NCBI GenBank assembly: GCA_001600495.1
Contig: BCKE01000007.1
Coordinates: forward strand, 781,603 to 845,602
DNA: 64,000 nt
From: Pilasporangium apinafurcum
Lineage: Eukaryota; Oomycota; Peronosporomycetes; Pythiales; Pythiaceae
Direction of reading: 5' to 3'
The notes under the pieces were generated by a model. That model ran no database searches, was not told the origin of the DNA, and saw only the letters and a program-made list of their open reading frames with translations. This document shows, one piece after another, positions 28,238-37,982 of this stretch (within the stretch, counting starts at the first letter, position 1; every line of letters begins with the position of its first letter). The position numbers and the translations under genes were made by a program.

Positions 28238-31207
28238 ATGGGCGCTTTCTACCGGTTGGGGAAGCTCTGTGCGCAGGCGCCTGTGCGGATCTCATTGACT
28301 GCGCTCATATGCAGTGTTGTGCTCTGTCTCGGACTGCTTAATATGCGCATGCAAACCGATCCGCAAGCGCTTTGGGTCCCCCCGAACAGTGTCGCTGCAG
28401 GAGAAGAAGCCAAGTTCAACGCACTGTTCCACCCGTTCTTCCGCATCCAGCAGTTAATTTTCTATGTGGACGATGACCAAAATGAGGAACAAGAGAAATC
28501 AGAGCAGACCAGTGATCTTGTGCAGCAGCAATTCCTCACGCGCATGGCAGAAATCGAGTTGGAGATCAAGCATGCTGTCATCCCCTCCGCTCGGAATGTC
28601 AATGCGTCACTCTCGCTGCGTGATTTCTGCTATAAACCGATCAAGGGGAAAGGCTGTTTGGTCACAAGTCCTCTGCAATATTGGCGTGGCAATATATCGC
28701 TGCTGGCCAATGATCCGGATATCAAACTCACTACAGCTTGTCAGACAACCGACCCAACGCTGAAGGATCTACCGCCCTGCATGGACGAGAACGGTGTGCC
28801 GGTGATGCGCAACGTCGTGTTTGGAGGGTTGTCGAAGGATCCCTGTCACGAAAATCCCGACCCGTGTGGCGAGACGACCCCGCAGGCCAAGGCATTGATG
28901 GTCACGTTTCTTTTACATGATTACCCGGACAATGAATCCTATACACAGGACGTGGAGGAATGGGAAGAGCAAGTTTTTCTAAAAATCGCACAGAATGCCG
29001 CCAGTACCGATCTGCACGGCATGAAGCTCACGTACATGGCGCAGCGCTCCATCGCTGATTCACTTGAAGTACAGACGTCGCAGAACGCGTTTATCGTTGT
29101 AGTCAGCTACCTCGTGATGTTTCTCTACGTGTCAATGTCACTCGGCAAATTCAATGATCCGGTGCTTTCCCGATACGGTGTTGGTGTGACGGGGATTCTC
29201 ATTGTCTTGCTCTCGCTAGGAATCTCCATGGGTGTATGCTGCTCGCTGTTGCAACTGGAAGTGACAATGATCACACTGGAAGTTGTGCCGTTCCTCATTC
29301 TCGCCATTGGCGTAGACAATATGTTTATCCTCACGAATGAGTTTGACCGGCTCAAGATCTTGCGTGGGCTATCCACTGTCACGATGAACACTCGAGATCG
29401 ACATCATGATCAAGCCATGCTGGAGCAAGTGTTGGGAGAGACGATGTCCAATGTAGGTCCATCGATTCTCGTCGCTGCAGTGGCCGAGTGTTTAGCATTT
29501 CTAGTCGGTGCATTGACCAACATCCCAGCGTTAGAAAGCTTTTGTATCGTTGCTGCGGTTGCGGTACTGGCGGATTTTATGCTACAGATCACATGGTTTG
29601 CTTCTGCACTGGTTCTTGATGCAAAACGAGTTCGTGCTCGTCGCTATGATCTCCTGCCTTGGGTTAAACGGACGATTTCTCTCACTCCAGAAAAAAGAAA
29701 ACAGCAGCGGACCACCAGCGCAGAATCAGTGCTCACTTCCTCCGAACCATTAATTACTCCCTCCTCTGCCACCTCAGCACAATCATCAAATAACAATACT
29801 GGTGTGATCAAGACATTTGTTGAAAAGCGCTATGTTCCGTTCATGATGAAGGGGTCCACGAAGTTTGGTGTACTGGCCACTGCAGCCACACTGCTTGCGA
29901 TCAGTTTGCTTGGATGTACGCAACTGCCGTTGGGGCTTGAGCAAGAACTGGCAGTGCCATCCGATTTTTATCTACATGAATACTTCCAGATGCAAACAAA
30001 GTACGGGGAAGCAGGGCCGTTAGCGTACGTGGTGTTGGAACAAGGTACAGAATACACCAACGGGCAAGTTCAAGTAGATATCAACGGACTATTGGATCAA
30101 CTTTCTAATTTGCACGAGTATGTTCAGTCTCCAATTTATTCGTGGCTTCATACCTTCAATCAGTGGCGACAAATGCGCTTTTTCTTACAAGACAAGATTG
30201 ATCAAGATTTGTGTGATTGCCCCACACAACCGATGGATCCATTTCCATACGAAATGCTTTCTTTTGTCAATGGGAACGTGACGCCGAATGAGTTGTTTTA
30301 TCCATTAGTGAAGAATTTTACAGAAATCTCAATTGATTCGCAATGCTGTCAGCAATTTAGCCTCTGTGGCGCTCAGTACGAAGGTGATATTATTTTTACA
30401 TACAAAGATGATTCCGCTTCTGACGTGAATGGCATCCGCGGTTCACGTATGCGCTTCCAAGTGAATGCGATGACAAACCAGTCTATGTTTGTCAATTCGT
30501 ACTACTATCTTCATGAAATCGTCCACAACTGGAATGCCAAGACATCGATCAGTGCCTTTCCCTATACGCTCTACTTCGTGTACTATGAGCAATATACTTA
30601 CATTCAAGGCGTGGCCATTCAAAGCATTTTGCTGGCACTTGCTGTGGTATTTATCTCGATCTTAATGCTCATGGAGAGAAATGTCCGCTTGAGCATGTTG
30701 GTTACACTGTGCGTTTTGTCAATGACGCTCACGCAGTTAGGCTTCCTATTCGTCTGGAATCAGCTCTCATCCGTCTCAACATCTATTAACGCCGTGTCAG
30801 TGGTCAATCTGCTTGCATGTGTGGGGCTAGGCGTCGAGTTTTGCATCCATCTGACGCATCAATTCGTGTTCTCACAGCGCAATCGGCTCGGTGTTACTGC
30901 TAACGATCATACCAAGCACGCCATTTCCAGTGTTGGTGCGTCCATCATATCCGGGATTACGCTCACAAAGTTTTGTGGTATTGGTGTGCTAGCGTTTGCA
31001 CCTTCGATGCTGTTCCGTGTCTATTTCTTCCGCATGTACATGGGTATCGTTGTCTTGGGTTTCTTCCATGGCATGGTGCTGCTTCCAGTATTGCTGTCAC
31101 TGTTTGGTCAACGAAAGACCTCTGATTCGAAGGCTATTCGCTCGTTCTTGTTGTCAGAAGAACTCGATGATGATGATCTTGATGACGAAGTTCATCCATA
31201 TTCGTGA
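28238..31207 (+). CDS. NPC1/Patched-like RND transporter with sterol-sensing domain
   Basis: Single exon of 989 residues from the ATG at 28238. It begins with the NPC1-type first helix and TDPQALW (family TDPVxLW), then a luminal domain with many cysteines and the FFRIQQLIFYV strand. A sterol-sensing domain of five helices spans about 280-470 (LEVVPFLILAIGVDNMFIL). The second half has another luminal domain and a five-helix bundle with NLLACVGLGVEFCIHLTHQFV. It lacks the 250-residue N-terminal cholesterol-binding domain of classical NPC1, and I see no upstream exon that supplies it, so it is Patched/NPC1-related rather than full NPC1. Likely substrate is sterol or another lipid; oomycetes are generally sterol auxotrophs or scavengers. 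Confidence 0.88.
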   Translation: MGAFYRLGKLCAQAPVRISLTALICSVVLCLGLLNMRMQTDPQALWVPPNSVAAGEEAKFNALFHPFFRIQQLIFYVDDDQNEEQEKSEQTSDLVQQQFLTRMAEIELEIKHAVIPSARNVNASLSLRDFCYKPIKGKGCLVTSPLQYWRGNISLLANDPDIKLTTACQTTDPTLKDLPPCMDENGVPVMRNVVFGGLSKDPCHENPDPCGETTPQAKALMVTFLLHDYPDNESYTQDVEEWEEQVFLKIAQNAASTDLHGMKLTYMAQRSIADSLEVQTSQNAFIVVVSYLVMFLYVSMSLGKFNDPVLSRYGVGVTGILIVLLSLGISMGVCCSLLQLEVTMITLEVVPFLILAIGVDNMFILTNEFDRLKILRGLSTVTMNTRDRHHDQAMLEQVLGETMSNVGPSILVAAVAECLAFLVGALTNIPALESFCIVAAVAVLADFMLQITWFASALVLDAKRVRARRYDLLPWVKRTISLTPEKRKQQRTTSAESVLTSSEPLITPSSATSAQSSNNNTGVIKTFVEKRYVPFMMKGSTKFGVLATAATLLAISLLGCTQLPLGLEQELAVPSDFYLHEYFQMQTKYGEAGPLAYVVLEQGTEYTNGQVQVDINGLLDQLSNLHEYVQSPIYSWLHTFNQWRQMRFFLQDKIDQDLCDCPTQPMDPFPYEMLSFVNGNVTPNELFYPLVKNFTEISIDSQCCQQFSLCGAQYEGDIIFTYKDDSASDVNGIRGSRMRFQVNAMTNQSMFVNSYYYLHEIVHNWNAKTSISAFPYTLYFVYYEQYTYIQGVAIQSILLALAVVFISILMLMERNVRLSMLVTLCVLSMTLTQLGFLFVWNQLSSVSTSINAVSVVNLLACVGLGVEFCIHLTHQFVFSQRNRLGVTANDHTKHAISSVGASIISGITLTKFCGIGVLAFAPSMLFRVYFFRMYMGIVVLGFFHGMVLLPVLLSLFGQRKTSDSKAIRSFLLSEELDDDDLDDEVHPYS

Positions 31208-31376
31208 GGGAGATAGAAGAAGTCCTAACGAGAGATTAAGCATCAGCAAGGTAGCAAATTATAAGTGTTGTACCCCTTCAGACGGTCCTTCATCGGATTG
31301 ATCCAAACTTAATCCAAACCGAAACTAACCCAGCTGGATGAAAACTATACTAGCATCTAATGTAGCAGGTGCCAGC

Positions 31377-32448
31377 CTAGAATTGACGGAACTGCTTGCG
31401 CACGTTAATTGGCTTGGTCTCCGAAGCAGATTCGACTTCCAAGACGTTGAAGCGCACAGTCTTGGCGAGTGGACGGCACTGGCCAATGGTCACGACATCA
31501 CCTTCCTTCACACGGAACGCAGGCGACACGTGGGCAGCAACGTTCTTGTGACGCTTCTCGAAACGCTTGTACTTCTTCACAAAGTGCAAGTAATCACGAC
31601 GAACGATGATGGTGCGCTTCATCTTGGTCGAGAGCACAACACCCTTGAGGATACGGCCACGGATCGAGATGTTACCAGTGAATGGGCACTTCTTGTCCAC
31701 ATACTGGCCTTCAATGGCAGCCTTTGGGGTCTTGAAACCAAGACCAACTTCCTTGTAGAAACGAGGACCCTTCTTCTTGCCGGCAAACTTCTTGCTGGCA
31801 AGGAAGATGCCTTCTTGCTTCTGGAAGGACTTTTCGGTCTATATATTTAGAAGACAAAATCAAAAGGTCAGTACACGTGAGTTTCCTGCAAGCACAGACG
31901 AAGAGCTCTTTATGCAGCAGCAAAATTGGTTGAACAGCAGCCTTCTCCATTTTCTATCAACACATTCCTGCCGATGATGAATCGGATTTTATTACTTTCG
32001 GAATGGAATTCTCTCTCTCCACACACACTCGGGCGTAGAGAAATGCTTTCGTGCATATTCCATCCGTCTGCTCCTCTCATCCAAACAGAGAGAAGAGCAG
32101 ATCACAATGGATTACAGCCTTGGTGAGCCATCACCTCACCAACTAGCTAGCCAAATCGATCAGTTTCTGTTTTAGACAGACAAAGAAGAACCCTTCTGAC
32201 ACAACAAGTGGCCGCACAAGAAAGCACTTCCCGAGCTTGCCACACACACACCCACGTGTACGATTCCGCCTCTTATCGCAGCCTGTCCATCCTGTCTAGA
32301 AGCTAGTCTCTTCCTGACTTGAATGGTAGTGGGAGAGAGTGAGCAGTGGAGAGACGTTGATATACTCCATGTCGGCTTCGAGCTTCTACCATCATCTGCC
32401 GCGGTTCATCACGCAGTAAGCGGCGTTTACCTGGTCAACGTGTTCCAT
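31377..32448 (-). CDS. RPS11: 40S ribosomal protein S11 (uS17), copy 1
   Basis: Two exons: an 18-nt first exon 32448-32431 (MEHVDQ, followed by GTAAAC) and 31838-31377, separated by a 592-bp intron; 159 residues. Exon 2 starts [17 protein letters not shown] and contains the hallmark segments [34 protein letters not shown] and [17 protein letters not shown]. uS17 binds 18S rRNA in the small subunit. The mini-exon was found because the frame upstream of exon 2 has no start that fits the family, while ATGGAACACGTTGACCAG sits before a good donor in both gene copies. The intron is far longer than others in the window. Confidence 0.93.
32059..32141 (-). ncRNA. Candidate structured RNA in RPS11 copy 1 intron
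   Basis: Read on the gene strand, a 7-bp perfect hairpin (TGGTGAG/CTCACCA, 32141-32121) is followed by a larger one (32111-32059) with TCCAT/ATGGA outer and TCTGCTC/GAGCAGA inner stems around an internal loop. Two hairpins in a ribosomal-protein intron suggest a small nucleolar RNA. I do not find clear H and ACA boxes, so this is tentative. Confidence 0.2.
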
Positions 32449-32704
32449 GATGTCTTTATGGGGCGTTCTTTACGAAAGTAAATGGGAGCTCAATCAAAGA
32501 GTTCATCTAGATCACGCTCCAACACCAACCAAACCAAGATGGCTATAAACCGTCCCACAAGTGGGCTCTTATCGGACCACATTTGTAATGATACAGAAGT
32601 AACTATATGAAGTAGCATAGCTTCTTAGTGAAGATCAAAAGCAGAACGACTATCAGGTTGGTGCGAGACATTCATCGTATCTGATTAGATGAATCGTTCA
32701 AATG

Positions 32705-33182
32705 CTATTCATTATTGTTGTTGTTGTTATGGTGCTGTAAATACCGTGCAACTTCTTCGTCATTACGTCCATAGCCTTGCAGTCGCAGTTCAGAGTTCTG
32801 GTATGCCAACATCCCACCAAGGATCGAACCCACGACACCTGTGAACCACATCGCCGGGCGTGCCATCGATCGGCCAAGTTGTCTACCTATGTAAGATAAG
32901 AAAATAATACAAGTTCATGATTGTAAGTGATGCAATCGGTCAACACAATAGGCACAGTATCGTGAGTTTCATATTCAACTTGCACATACCAACCAAGAAT
33001 CCCATTGGGAAACACGCAATCCCCACAACGCCCCACTGTATTAAATCTGATTTGCTGAGATTGTTCTTCACCTGCTCAAACGTTGGATGTTCATAAATCA
33101 CAGGAAATCGCGGTACACGTGGATCACGCAGTGTTGGCTTCTTGACCACTGGAGCTCCTCCACCATCATCTTCGCTCGCCAT
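32705..33182 (-). CDS. Mitochondrial complex I NUXM-like (21 kDa type) subunit, copy 1
   Basis: Two exons, 33182-32990 and 32886-32705, phase 1; 124 residues. It contains RDPRVPRFPVIYEHPTFEQV, then a first hydrophobic helix (GVVGIACFPMGFLVG), then MWFTGVVGSILGGMLAYQNS and LRLQGYGRNDEEV. The arrangement of (F/Y)PV-x3-HPTF, two helices and GxxxAYQNS-x2-RLxG matches a small accessory subunit of NADH:ubiquinone oxidoreductase known in plants and fungi (NUXM/21 kDa N-terminal domain). The C-terminus ends in six asparagines encoded by an unstable-looking repeat. A paralog with the same intron site is at 46260-46671, also directly upstream of an RPS11 copy. Confidence 0.75.
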
Positions 33183-33398
33183 GATTGACCCAATCGAGGA
33201 TAGCAAACCTACGAAACAGCATACTCGGCGAAATGTAAAAACATTTTTTACTCAACTGGTCATGTGGTAGGATGTTTTTACGCGTGTTTACGCTCGGTTT
33301 TTACGGCCCAGTTTTGAGGGAAACACACTGAGGATGATGAGGAAGAAGGAAAAATAATCTCCAAGCGGCACCCACTTGGACTGGCAGAAGCGAACGCG
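33183..33398. promoter_or_regulatory. Shared divergent promoter, NUXM-like copy 1 and MINDY gene
   Basis: 216 bp between opposed start codons. No specific element assigned. Confidence 0.4.
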
Positions 33399-35457
33399 AT
33401 GGACGAGTGCTACGCCGTCAAGAATTTCCAGTTCCTAGGAAAGGATGTGACCTACATCTGTCAGAACAGCAATGGACCGTGTCCGCTGTTGGCGATTGCC
33501 AATGTCTTGATCCTGCGCGGCCACTTGTCGATTAAGTCGCTTATTACTGAGGACGGCGTCATCTCGGCACAACAGCTGATGCATGCAGTGCTGCAGCGGC
33601 TGCATGAAACGAACCCACCGGTAAACTTATTGTATAGCTGCTGTAAATGATTGGATTCTGGTGATGGTGACAATTGTTGGGTGAGCTTAGTGATTGTGAA
33701 TATGGATACGGAATATCTATGTAGATTCCGGAGACAAATGAATTGGCCCATTTAACGCAGAAGAAGACGCTACAGGACGTGACTGAGTTGTTACCAAGTT
33801 TACTAGTCGGTTTGGACGTCAATGTTCGCTTCCACAAGTGCGTATGGCGGTTAATGGGTTGATGATGGCTAGCAGTTGAGCTTCTAACGGATGATGCATA
33901 TTGATTTGGATCGTACAGCATCACAGACTTTGAGTATACTGTCGCCTGTGCTGTGTTTGACATGCTCGATATCGCGCTGGTGCATGGCTGGCTGCTCGAT
34001 CAGCAGGATGAGAAAACGGTATGCTCCCAAAAATCTCGTTGTTTGAGTTTGATAATTATCGTAATTTTGCTGACATTCATGTTGAATCTTTCATTTTCTA
34101 GCAACGTGTTGTTGGTAACAAATCGTATAATGAGCTGATCGAGCAGCTGGTAGACTATCGGGCTGTTCTCATGACTGAATCAACAACCGATCCATCTCCT
34201 TCTGCTGATGAACCGCCGAACAACTTCGTTTCCACTACTATAAACGATGCAAAAGCATTGCAAACACCTCTACCATCGCAACAGGAGCCATTAGGGATAG
34301 AGGATCAATTGAAGACGTTGCGAATCGATGTTAATGGAATTGCTGAATCTGCGGAATCGATGCCACCGGCGAAGAAGAGTCCATCTAAGCAGACGGTGCA
34401 GACGTTGATGAAGGAACGACAGATAAGCGACGAAGCAGCCGTGGACAAGGCAACAGCATTACTGGAAGAAGGCCCCATTCTAGAAGAATTTTTCAACTCG
34501 ACAGCCAGCCAACTAACGTACTACGGGCTCGTGAAACTGCATGAAGAAGTGCGAGAGCGACAGCTCTGCGTGTTCTTTCGCAACAATCATTTCTCCACGC
34601 TGTTCAAGGTGCGCAACTGTCTGGAAAGCTAGTGTTTGATGCTGTGCCGGTTGCTTTGATGGTTCTAATACTGTTCTGAACTGTAGTATAATGGAGCATT
34701 GTATCTGCTAGTCACTGATGCTGGATATCTAGATGAACCCACTGTCGTGTGGGAATTGCTGAACGAAATTGATGGCGATACAGAGTATCTGGATTCGGTA
34801 TTTCGACCTCTAAACGCGTCGGAGACCAAACAACAGACCATTTTGACGCAGCAGGAGGTGGAAAATCAACGGAAGCGAGAGGCTGATCAGCACAATTCGA
34901 ACTCTGAGACCACAAAATCGGATGCTATCACTTCGAATGAAGCATCACCACAGCAAGAGCAGTGTGTGGGTAGGAATCTCAGTGAAGACCAAGACTACCT
35001 ACTTGCACTACGACTCCAGCAAGAGGAAGAAGGGCGTGTAGCTGGACAAAAAGTAGCTTCGCCTGTAGTTGCTTCGCAACGGTTGCAGCCCATTGGAGCG
35101 GATCGAGATGCTAATCATACCTTTAATGTTGACAACTCAAGTAGTAATGGAGATCCTGGTACGAGTGGTGCCGTTGCACCAGGTGCAAGCGAACATGGCG
35201 CTACTGAGGCTGTGAATGAAAATGAATTTATCCCGATGGTGATCGATGGGCAAATCATCATCACAGAGGAAGAATTAGAAGCACAGCGTCAGGCGGAACG
35301 CTTCTATCATGAGCGAAAACGCCAAATAGAAACTGAAAATTTCCAGCTGCAGCAACAAATACCACATCAGCAACCAGCTGCCAACCAGTCTGTCTACAAT
35401 CCACGCGGCGCTAGTCCATCACAAAGACGCCAAACCAGTGAATGCAGCCTCATGTGA
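33399..35457 (+). CDS. MINDY-family (FAM63) deubiquitinase
   Basis: Five exons, 33399-33620, 33725-33837, 33919-34018, 34102-34608 and 34687-35457; phases fit, 570 residues. The first exon contains the catalytic cysteine motif CQNSNGPCPLLAIANVL. Exon 4 ends with the catalytic histidine segment LCVFFRNNHFSTLFK, and exon 5 opens with YNGALYLLVTDAGYLDEPTVVWE. A ubiquitin-interacting motif is visible in the C-terminal third (EDQDYLLALRLQQEEE). MINDY enzymes trim long K48-linked ubiquitin chains from the distal end. The middle of exon 4 is a low-complexity insertion between catalytic halves. The C-terminal tail is Gln/Asn-rich and ends CSLM, a possible CaaX-type prenylation site. Confidence 0.9.
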
Positions 35458-35599
35458 AGCTCTAAATCACGAACAGCAGTAAGTCATAAAATTCGTTTTG
35501 CCAATTCGAGTCTGTTGATATTTAAATAAAATAACTACGAAAATTGTATGTGTGCATTCTGATCGCCTATTGTACTATGTCGTTGGTTCTGAAGCTGTT

Positions 35600-37147
35600 T
35601 TAAATTTTGATCATGACCGCGTCTGTCTCCACTTCAGGTTTTTCTTCGTCCTCGTCCATGACTATGTCCTTGGCGCTGCTGCACGTGTTGCTGAGACGGA
35701 TAGCTGATGTCTGTGCAGCAGCCGTGGTGCACACGTCCATATGCTCTCGTGACTGGCGTACGAAATCAAATCCAGCAAAATCGCGTTCGTAGGAACTCGT
35801 GAGCTCTTCGGCGATGTAAATTTGGTGAGGCTGGGCCGTGTATTGCGGATCAAAGTTGTTGACGAGCGTTGTACCTGCTGGACCGGGTACAAGTGGTGGC
35901 ACAAGCTGCTTCTTGAGCACTTTGTCCCAGTCGACACCTGTAAAGAACGGATGCTGTTTGACTTCAGTAACACCCTGGTGGAACCCTAAGCGGTCTTCCT
36001 GCTTCTTCTCCAGCAGCGCCATGAGCAAACTCTTCAGTTCCTTCGACATGTTGTTGGGATACCGTACGCTCTGATACAAGATTCGCTGATGTGTGCTCTT
36101 CTGACTCGATTGCGGGATGTAGAATGGTGGATATCCGCAACGCAGTTCAAAGAGGATGCAGCCGAACTGCCACATGTCCACAGGTAGCCCATGGCCACCC
36201 GGGTACCGACAAACCATTTCAGGTGGCAAGTACGTGTCAGTGCCACACATGGTTTTTGTGCGTCCATGACGACCATCCAGTCGCTTTGCCAGTCCCATGT
36301 CCGCTAATTTGATGTGACCGTCAGTGTCAAGCAGCACATTTTCTGGTTTAATGTCGCGATGCAGGATGTTCATGTTATGCATGTGCTCGATCGCCAGCAG
36401 CAGTTCGGCGGCGTAAAACTTGACAGCGTCTTCGTTGAAGCAGCCACCGTGGTTCTGCATGTGCAGAAAGAGATCGCCACCGGGCATGAACTTGGAGATA
36501 AGAAAAACCGACTTACCTCGTGCCAATGCATAGTCAAGTCCCAAGATGAATGGATGATCAGCGACCCACTCCATTACCGATCGCTCCGTGTATACGATCT
36601 TGGCTTTCACCTGATTGAGCTTCATCTCCTTCACAGCGAAAAGCTCTTTTGTGGTGACACTGCGTGCAAGAATAACACGGCCGTAGTGTCCCTTACCCAA
36701 CACTTTGAGTGTTTCGAAGTCATTGATCGATGGGACATGTCGCTGAATGGCAGCAGCCTGACAGGCAAACTTGGCGCGGTCTTTTTCCGTATCGGCCGCA
36801 AACAAGATGGCACCTTTGCCACTTTCGGGCGTAATGCAAAACACATAGCCTGCTGCATCGTCATCGACCATCTTGATGGTGCAATTCTGCAAGTTTAGGT
36901 ATTTAAGCGTACGCTCGTCTCCCTTCGTTGGTGATGCAGATCCACCTTCTTCAGGGTTCTTCGTGACGCGGTAGTAGACCAAATACGTCGACTTGATCAT
37001 GGCGCAGTACTTGTGCGAGCTCCAAACAGGGAGGAACTGTCGGCGCTTGCGAAAGAGATTGATAAATGTCGACGGCAACGAATTGATGAAGGCCTTGGCT
37101 TCATCACTAATGGCTCCGTCCTTCCGTGAAAACACATTCAACACCAT
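35600..37147 (-). CDS. PH-domain AGC-family serine/threonine protein kinase
   Basis: Single exon, 515 residues. A PH-like domain lies at about 35-137, then the kinase domain from about 142: LGKGHYGRV (glycine loop), FAVKEMK (ATP lysine), ILHRDIKPENVLLD (catalytic loop), LADMGLAKR (DMG where most kinases have DFG), CGTDTYLPPEM (activation segment end). The insert and C-terminal extension contain an AGC tail with a hydrophobic-motif-like AGFDFV. The PH plus AGC layout recalls Akt, but sequence detail is distinct, so I do not name it. It likely acts downstream of phosphoinositide signals. The last 40 residues are acidic. It converges with the MINDY gene (142 bp). Confidence 0.88.
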   Translation of the reverse strand: MVLNVFSRKDGAISDEAKAFINSLPSTFINLFRKRRQFLPVWSSHKYCAMIKSTYLVYYRVTKNPEEGGSASPTKGDERTLKYLNLQNCTIKMVDDDAAGYVFCITPESGKGAILFAADTEKDRAKFACQAAAIQRHVPSINDFETLKVLGKGHYGRVILARSVTTKELFAVKEMKLNQVKAKIVYTERSVMEWVADHPFILGLDYALARGKSVFLISKFMPGGDLFLHMQNHGGCFNEDAVKFYAAELLLAIEHMHNMNILHRDIKPENVLLDTDGHIKLADMGLAKRLDGRHGRTKTMCGTDTYLPPEMVCRYPGGHGLPVDMWQFGCILFELRCGYPPFYIPQSSQKSTHQRILYQSVRYPNNMSKELKSLLMALLEKKQEDRLGFHQGVTEVKQHPFFTGVDWDKVLKKQLVPPLVPGPAGTTLVNNFDPQYTAQPHQIYIAEELTSSYERDFAGFDFVRQSREHMDVCTTAAAQTSAIRLSNTCSSAKDIVMDEDEEKPEVETDAVMIKI

Positions 37148-37982
37148 GTTTGTGTGTAGTTGGATTGTGTTACTACTTTGCTTGTAGTGATCAGTAATGA
37201 ATAGACTGTGTTAAGATATGTGAGGCGATGCTCCAATCCAAATGTGACACACAGGTAAAGCTGTCACTTGGATCGATGAGTGAAAGAGAGAGAGAGACGT
37301 TGGAGATATGAATGTCTCGTCCGGCAAGAACACTTGCTGTACGTTGCCGAGGTAAGGGTCGAGAGCTAATGTAGCTCCAACACCGACTGTGGATCCGTTA
37401 GCTACGTGAACTTCCTTATTCGTGCGCTATATCGATAAGCATGGAATGATATAAATAGCGAGAGAAAATACACAAACATGCATTTCTCTTGTTTGATAGT
37501 CAAGTCCCATACATGCGAGAAGAAGCGACATGCCAAAAGTGTTGGGTAATCAGATCGGTCATTAAATAAACTTGTAGCTCTTCATAAATAGATCGCTTTG
37601 CCGTTTCCTGCCCAATCATCGGCGCAATTAAAGAATAAGATCAACTGATTGGACAAATATAGGGACTCCGGTAGAACAAAGTTGAAGTTCTTTGGCTTTA
37701 TGTGAACACTCAAAGCTTGCCATCCATTATGACCAGACTAGATGCAAGAAAATTGTAAACCTCGATTGCTAGCGACATGGGTATTATTATTCGAACTTGA
37801 GTATGGATTCATTAACGGACCTCTACTCATCAATGTCAGGTTTCGTGTCGCGCTGAGAAATTCGAAAGGTTAGGAGAAGATTAATGTGTGCAGCGATACG
37901 TCTCTTTGTTTTTTTCTGCCCGTTTCGTACACAACATCTCTGATTAAAGGACACAGAAGATGCGAGTCCCATCTCAACTATC
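37148..37982. other. Intergenic region with coding-like pieces on the minus strand
   Basis: About 835 bp between the kinase start and the RPN10 stop. Two minus-strand stretches look protein-like. After TATAG at 37427, a frame reads NKEVHVANGSTVGVG, then ATLALDPYLGNVQQVF to about 37300. Further upstream, near 37735-37590, frames read KPKNFNFVLPESLYLSNQL, FFNCADDWAGNGKAIY and, in another frame, IYEELQVYLMTDLITQ. I cannot join them into a gene model; a missed multi-exon gene or a decaying gene is possible. A short GA repeat is at 37287. Confidence 0.3.

Larger units (their letters stand above)
31342..32448 (-). repeat. Inverted duplication arm 1 (RPS11 gene body)
   Basis: This 1107-bp segment is an almost identical inverted copy of 47111-48217, with the same length and no indels. 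It begins at the RPS11 start codon and ends about 35 bp past the stop. Sequence upstream of the ATG is unrelated between the arms. Confidence 0.9.

Noticed and set aside
31338-31850. 170-codon plus-strand open frame, repeated antisense at 47709-48221
   Set aside because: It is the complement of RPS11 exon 2; its perfect repetition simply reflects the duplicated gene.
32140-32430. C-box-like GTGATGA near the RPS11 copy 1 donor as a C/D snoRNA
   Set aside because: No D box at suitable distance, and the motif is changed in copy 2.
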